From contig NZ_JAJAWG010000003.1 of assembly GCF_020531905.1 (NCBI RefSeq), forward strand, positions 310,001-374,000: a DNA stretch of 64,000 nucleotides. Direction: 5' to 3'. This DNA is from Deefgea salmonis. GTDB taxonomy: Bacteria > Pseudomonadota > Gammaproteobacteria > Burkholderiales > Chitinibacteraceae. Made by a program: the position numbers and the translations under genes. The notes beneath the pieces were generated by a model that had not been told where the DNA came from, ran no database searches, and saw only the letters and a list, made by a program, of their open reading frames with translations. Below are positions 61,648 to 64,000 of this stretch, piece by piece (positions within the stretch are counted from its first letter, which is position 1; each line of letters begins with the position of its first letter).

Positions 61648-62817
61648 TTAAAATAAATCTACTGAACCGCTATTCATATTTTGTTGTGCAACTGGGTTAC
61701 GTTGTAGCGCAGCACCCAGTTGCATCGCTTGAATATAAATCTCCGATTTAATTTCATTTTCACCAGCAGAATCTGAATTTAATATAGTCAAATCACTGTC
61801 AATTGCAGAAAGTTTTTGCAAAATATCCTGAACCTCATGGACACGACTTTGCACATGAAGTAGCAACTGCTGCGTTAAGTCTTGAAATTGTAAAGAACAG
61901 ACGGCCTGATCAATTTGTTGCTCAACTTGTTGTGCAACAAGACCCAGACGTTGGACGGTATCTTCAACGGAATGATTTAAGTTTTGAATTTCGACTAAGG
62001 TATGCTCGACTTGAAGCTTGGACTCTAATGAAAAATTCATATCTTGAGAAGCCAGCTTAAATATTGCGCTTTCGGCCCCTGAAACAGAGGCATGAATGTT
62101 TTGTATATTGTCCCTGATTTGCGAGCTAAATTGATTCGTTCGCATCGAAAGCGTTCTAACTTCATCTGCAACGACTGCAAAGCCTCTGCCGGCCTCCCCT
62201 GCTCGAGCGGCTTCTATCGCAGCATTCAAGGCCAATAAATTCGTTTGCTTTGCAATACCTTCGATCTCACTTAGCACCGACAAAACACTTGCCACTTGCG
62301 CCCCAATTTGCTCCATCTGATCAACCAAACTCATTGCAGCACTCGAGTTATGGACCACGCTATCAACAAATCGAGAGAGAATTTCAGAAGTTTCTAATAC
62401 AAATTTTTGAAAATCCAGCCCGCTATGATCAGCCTCGGCCTGCAATAGCCGAGCAACCATATCACGCTGCAATCGAGACTTTTCAACCATTGAAGTAAAG
62501 CCAGCCAGTAGATTTGGTATTGCATCGCTATAAATTGCAATAACCTGCTGTATTTCTTCCTCGGCTAAGACCAGTTGTTCATGACTGGCCAAGTGAATTT
62601 GCTGCTGATCTGCCAAGTGAGGCACACTGTTTTGCGTTTGAGCAAATTGGTACGAATTGGGCTTTCGACTTAAAAAGAGAAATAACGAGTAGAGGCTAGA
62701 AGGAAAAATGAAGGCCATCAGTAGTGCAAACCACTGAATATCTAGCCCCGAAAAAAGCACGCAGATTGGAAATCCGCACGCAAAAAGTAGAAGCCAAAAC
62801 AATTGACGATGTGACAT
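61648..62817 (-). CDS. membrane-anchored MCP-like signalling protein
   Basis: The 389 residues begin with two close membrane helices ([20 protein letters not shown] and [21 protein letters not shown]) and lack a periplasmic domain. The signalling hairpin [36 protein letters not shown] is clear, written here as a single motif near residues 195-230. The C-terminal [25 protein letters not shown] is a coiled coil seen in short MCP-like proteins. No HAMP is visible. It may sense the membrane or cell interior. It lies 36 bp before cheY. Confidence 0.85.
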   Translation of the reverse strand: MSHRQLFWLLLFACGFPICVLFSGLDIQWFALLMAFIFPSSLYSLFLFLSRKPNSYQFAQTQNSVPHLADQQQIHLASHEQLVLAEEEIQQVIAIYSDAIPNLLAGFTSMVEKSRLQRDMVARLLQAEADHSGLDFQKFVLETSEILSRFVDSVVHNSSAAMSLVDQMEQIGAQVASVLSVLSEIEGIAKQTNLLALNAAIEAARAGEAGRGFAVVADEVRTLSMRTNQFSSQIRDNIQNIHASVSGAESAIFKLASQDMNFSLESKLQVEHTLVEIQNLNHSVEDTVQRLGLVAQQVEQQIDQAVCSLQFQDLTQQLLLHVQSRVHEVQDILQKLSAIDSDLTILNSDSAGENEIKSEIYIQAMQLGAALQRNPVAQQNMNSGSVDLF

Positions 62818-62932
62818 GCGTATCCATAATTCAAATGAATCAAGAAAAAAAAACCAAGACCAATCTGATTATTTATAGACACAACAAAAGGCAAAAGAAA
62901 GCAATTTGAAATTGATATGTAATTAAATACCG

Positions 62933-64000
62933 CTAAATCTCTTGGGGAAAGTAATAAACCTCAACTTCATTTCCAATTCCAATATAATTAACTCGTAATG
63001 CAAGGGCCTTTACCAATGAAATTCCACGACCAAAAGTAAACGCAGGAACAGCATCAATGGCATCACCCAACTGTAAAGAACGAGACCAATCAAACCCTTG
63101 GCCACTATCTTTGACTCGAATACGTAAAATTTCATGCCCTCTAAGCAATACCCCCATCAAATCAATTTCTATTCGACCTTCTTCAAGCTCAGCTAAGCGG
63201 CGCACCCGCTCTGTTAAATAATACTCCATACCATCGGTATTCATTTTGATATGAGAATCCATACCGAGCAAACCATGATCAACGGCATTAACAAATAATT
63301 CAGTTAATATTAAAAAGACATCTGACTGCGAACTGGCTAATGACTTGATTTCTTTAACAAACGTCATCATAAATGGAATCGTATTGACATAGCGTAGCTC
63401 TTCAGCGGTCAAAACTAAGTTGTATCGCCAAGTGCTTTGATTTCCTGTTGCAAAATCAGCCGTTAATAACTGACTGATATCTTCTGAGGAATGATGATTA
63501 ATTTTTAAATCGCGATTTGGATTGGTGCCAAAACTAGCTAAAACCAATGAAACATCATCATGATGTTTTTCTTGCTGCAAGAAATTTAGAAAAATTTCTT
63601 GAAAGTATTCAATTGGTTTTAAACTCGATTTTTCTTTTAATAACTGCAGTAAACGCTCAGTTCCAAATTCTTCGCCTTGTTTATTTCTCGCCTCAATCAA
63701 GCCATCTGAACAAGCCACCACATATCCAGTGCCATTTGAATAAAATCTTTCCGGAGAAAAATCCATCGAATGCGAAGCAATAATACCTAAAGGTAAGTTT
63801 TTAGAACGGCACTCAGAAACCACATCGCCGTGTTCATTCACTAAATAAACCATCGGCATGCCGCCATTCCAAATTTCAATACACCCCGTGGTTTCATCAA
63901 TAGAAATTAAAGTGACGCAAACAAAACGTCCAACAGGCAAAACCTGCCGAACTTTATCGTTCATTTCTAATAAAATGTCGCTGATTGCATAACCTTTTTC
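62933..64000 (-). CDS. SpoIIE-type phosphatase with C-terminal ATPase domain (N-terminus beyond window)
   Basis: The frame is open to the window edge, so the start is missing. The visible ~355 residues have a PP2C/SpoIIE domain (PVGRFVCVTLISIDETTGCIEIWNGG, ACSDGLIEARNKQGEEFG, HHDDVSLVLASF) and, after a linker, a HATPase_c-like anti-sigma-kinase domain (ILTELFVNAVDHGLLG, then IRVKDSGQGFDWSR and FGRGISLVKALA). In many bacteria such proteins carry an N-terminal receiver domain and switch a STAS protein. It is the first gene seen of the chemotaxis cluster, 115 bp before the MCP-like gene. Confidence 0.82.
   Translation of the reverse strand, partial: EKGYAISDILLEMNDKVRQVLPVGRFVCVTLISIDETTGCIEIWNGGMPMVYLVNEHGDVVSECRSKNLPLGIIASHSMDFSPERFYSNGTGYVVACSDGLIEARNKQGEEFGTERLLQLLKEKSSLKPIEYFQEIFLNFLQQEKHHDDVSLVLASFGTNPNRDLKINHHSSEDISQLLTADFATGNQSTWRYNLVLTAEELRYVNTIPFMMTFVKEIKSLASSQSDVFLILTELFVNAVDHGLLGMDSHIKMNTDGMEYYLTERVRRLAELEEGRIEIDLMGVLLRGHEILRIRVKDSGQGFDWSRSLQLGDAIDAVPAFTFGRGISLVKALALRVNYIGIGNEVEVYYFPQEI

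Noticed and set aside
1-64000. CRISPR arrays, rRNA genes and insertion sequences
   Set aside because: I saw no regularly spaced repeats, no rRNA sequence and no transposase frame.

Overview
The window looks like a chromosomal segment of a motile Gram-negative betaproteobacterium of the order Neisseriales (Chitinibacter/Deefgea/Chromobacterium-like). This is inferred from recognised gene families: an rsmI/yraN block, a RelA-type ppGpp synthetase, a betaproteobacterial proteasome homologue, DUF934 next to a sulfite/nitrite reductase, and a beta-type CheA with GFF motifs. No rRNA gene is present to settle the genus.

Left part (1-34,140) is mostly core genome. It starts with yraN (cut by the window edge), a LpoA/LppC-like protein, rsmI and tRNA-Leu(CAA). 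Next come a secreted amidohydrolase, a PhoX phosphatase with a PhoB-type operator, and a sulfite/nitrite reductase with DUF934. A type III restriction-modification locus (mod/res) follows, with a divergent XRE regulator. After it lie pepN, several small unknowns, a selenium pair (mnmH and selD, divergent), hslO, a proteasome-like peptidase, pncC, orn, an M48 protease, phhB, rsgA, relA and pyk. Two copies of a ~232-bp structured repeat lie at 19,922 and 23,930.

Middle part (34,394-45,622) is an ~11.2-kb integrated and probably mobilizable element, more A+T-rich than its flanks. It has a tyrosine integrase, a ColE1/MbeA-like relaxase with a MobC-like partner and a candidate oriT, a type II restriction-modification pair (TdeIII-like endonuclease and an HTH-fused C5 methyltransferase), an XRE regulator and several small unknown proteins. 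It sits inside the anticodon arm of a host tRNA-Arg(CCT) gene and cuts it into a 5' part (34,394-34,434) and a 3' part (45,576-45,622), sharing a 13-bp core. Neither junction rebuilds the tRNA. Instead the element carries a complete tRNA-Arg(CCT) of its own (34,625-34,699, minus strand) with its own promoter. That copy keeps the 7-nt anticodon loop but has changed stem bases where the integrase would be expected to bind. This tRNA replacement is the most unusual thing in the window.

Right part (45,677-64,000) is a large flagellar and chemotaxis cluster, all on the minus strand. In order of transcription it runs: SpoIIE-type phosphatase/ATPase (cut by the window edge), a membrane-anchored MCP-like protein, cheY, cheA, cheW, a large PAS-containing MCP with a CheR/CheB-tether-like tail, cheR, cheD, cheB, an FlrC-type sigma-54 activator, and then fliE-fliF-fliG-fliH-fliI-fliJ. 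A sigma-54-like promoter lies between flrC and fliE. The disrupted tRNA-Arg and its terminator follow fliJ.
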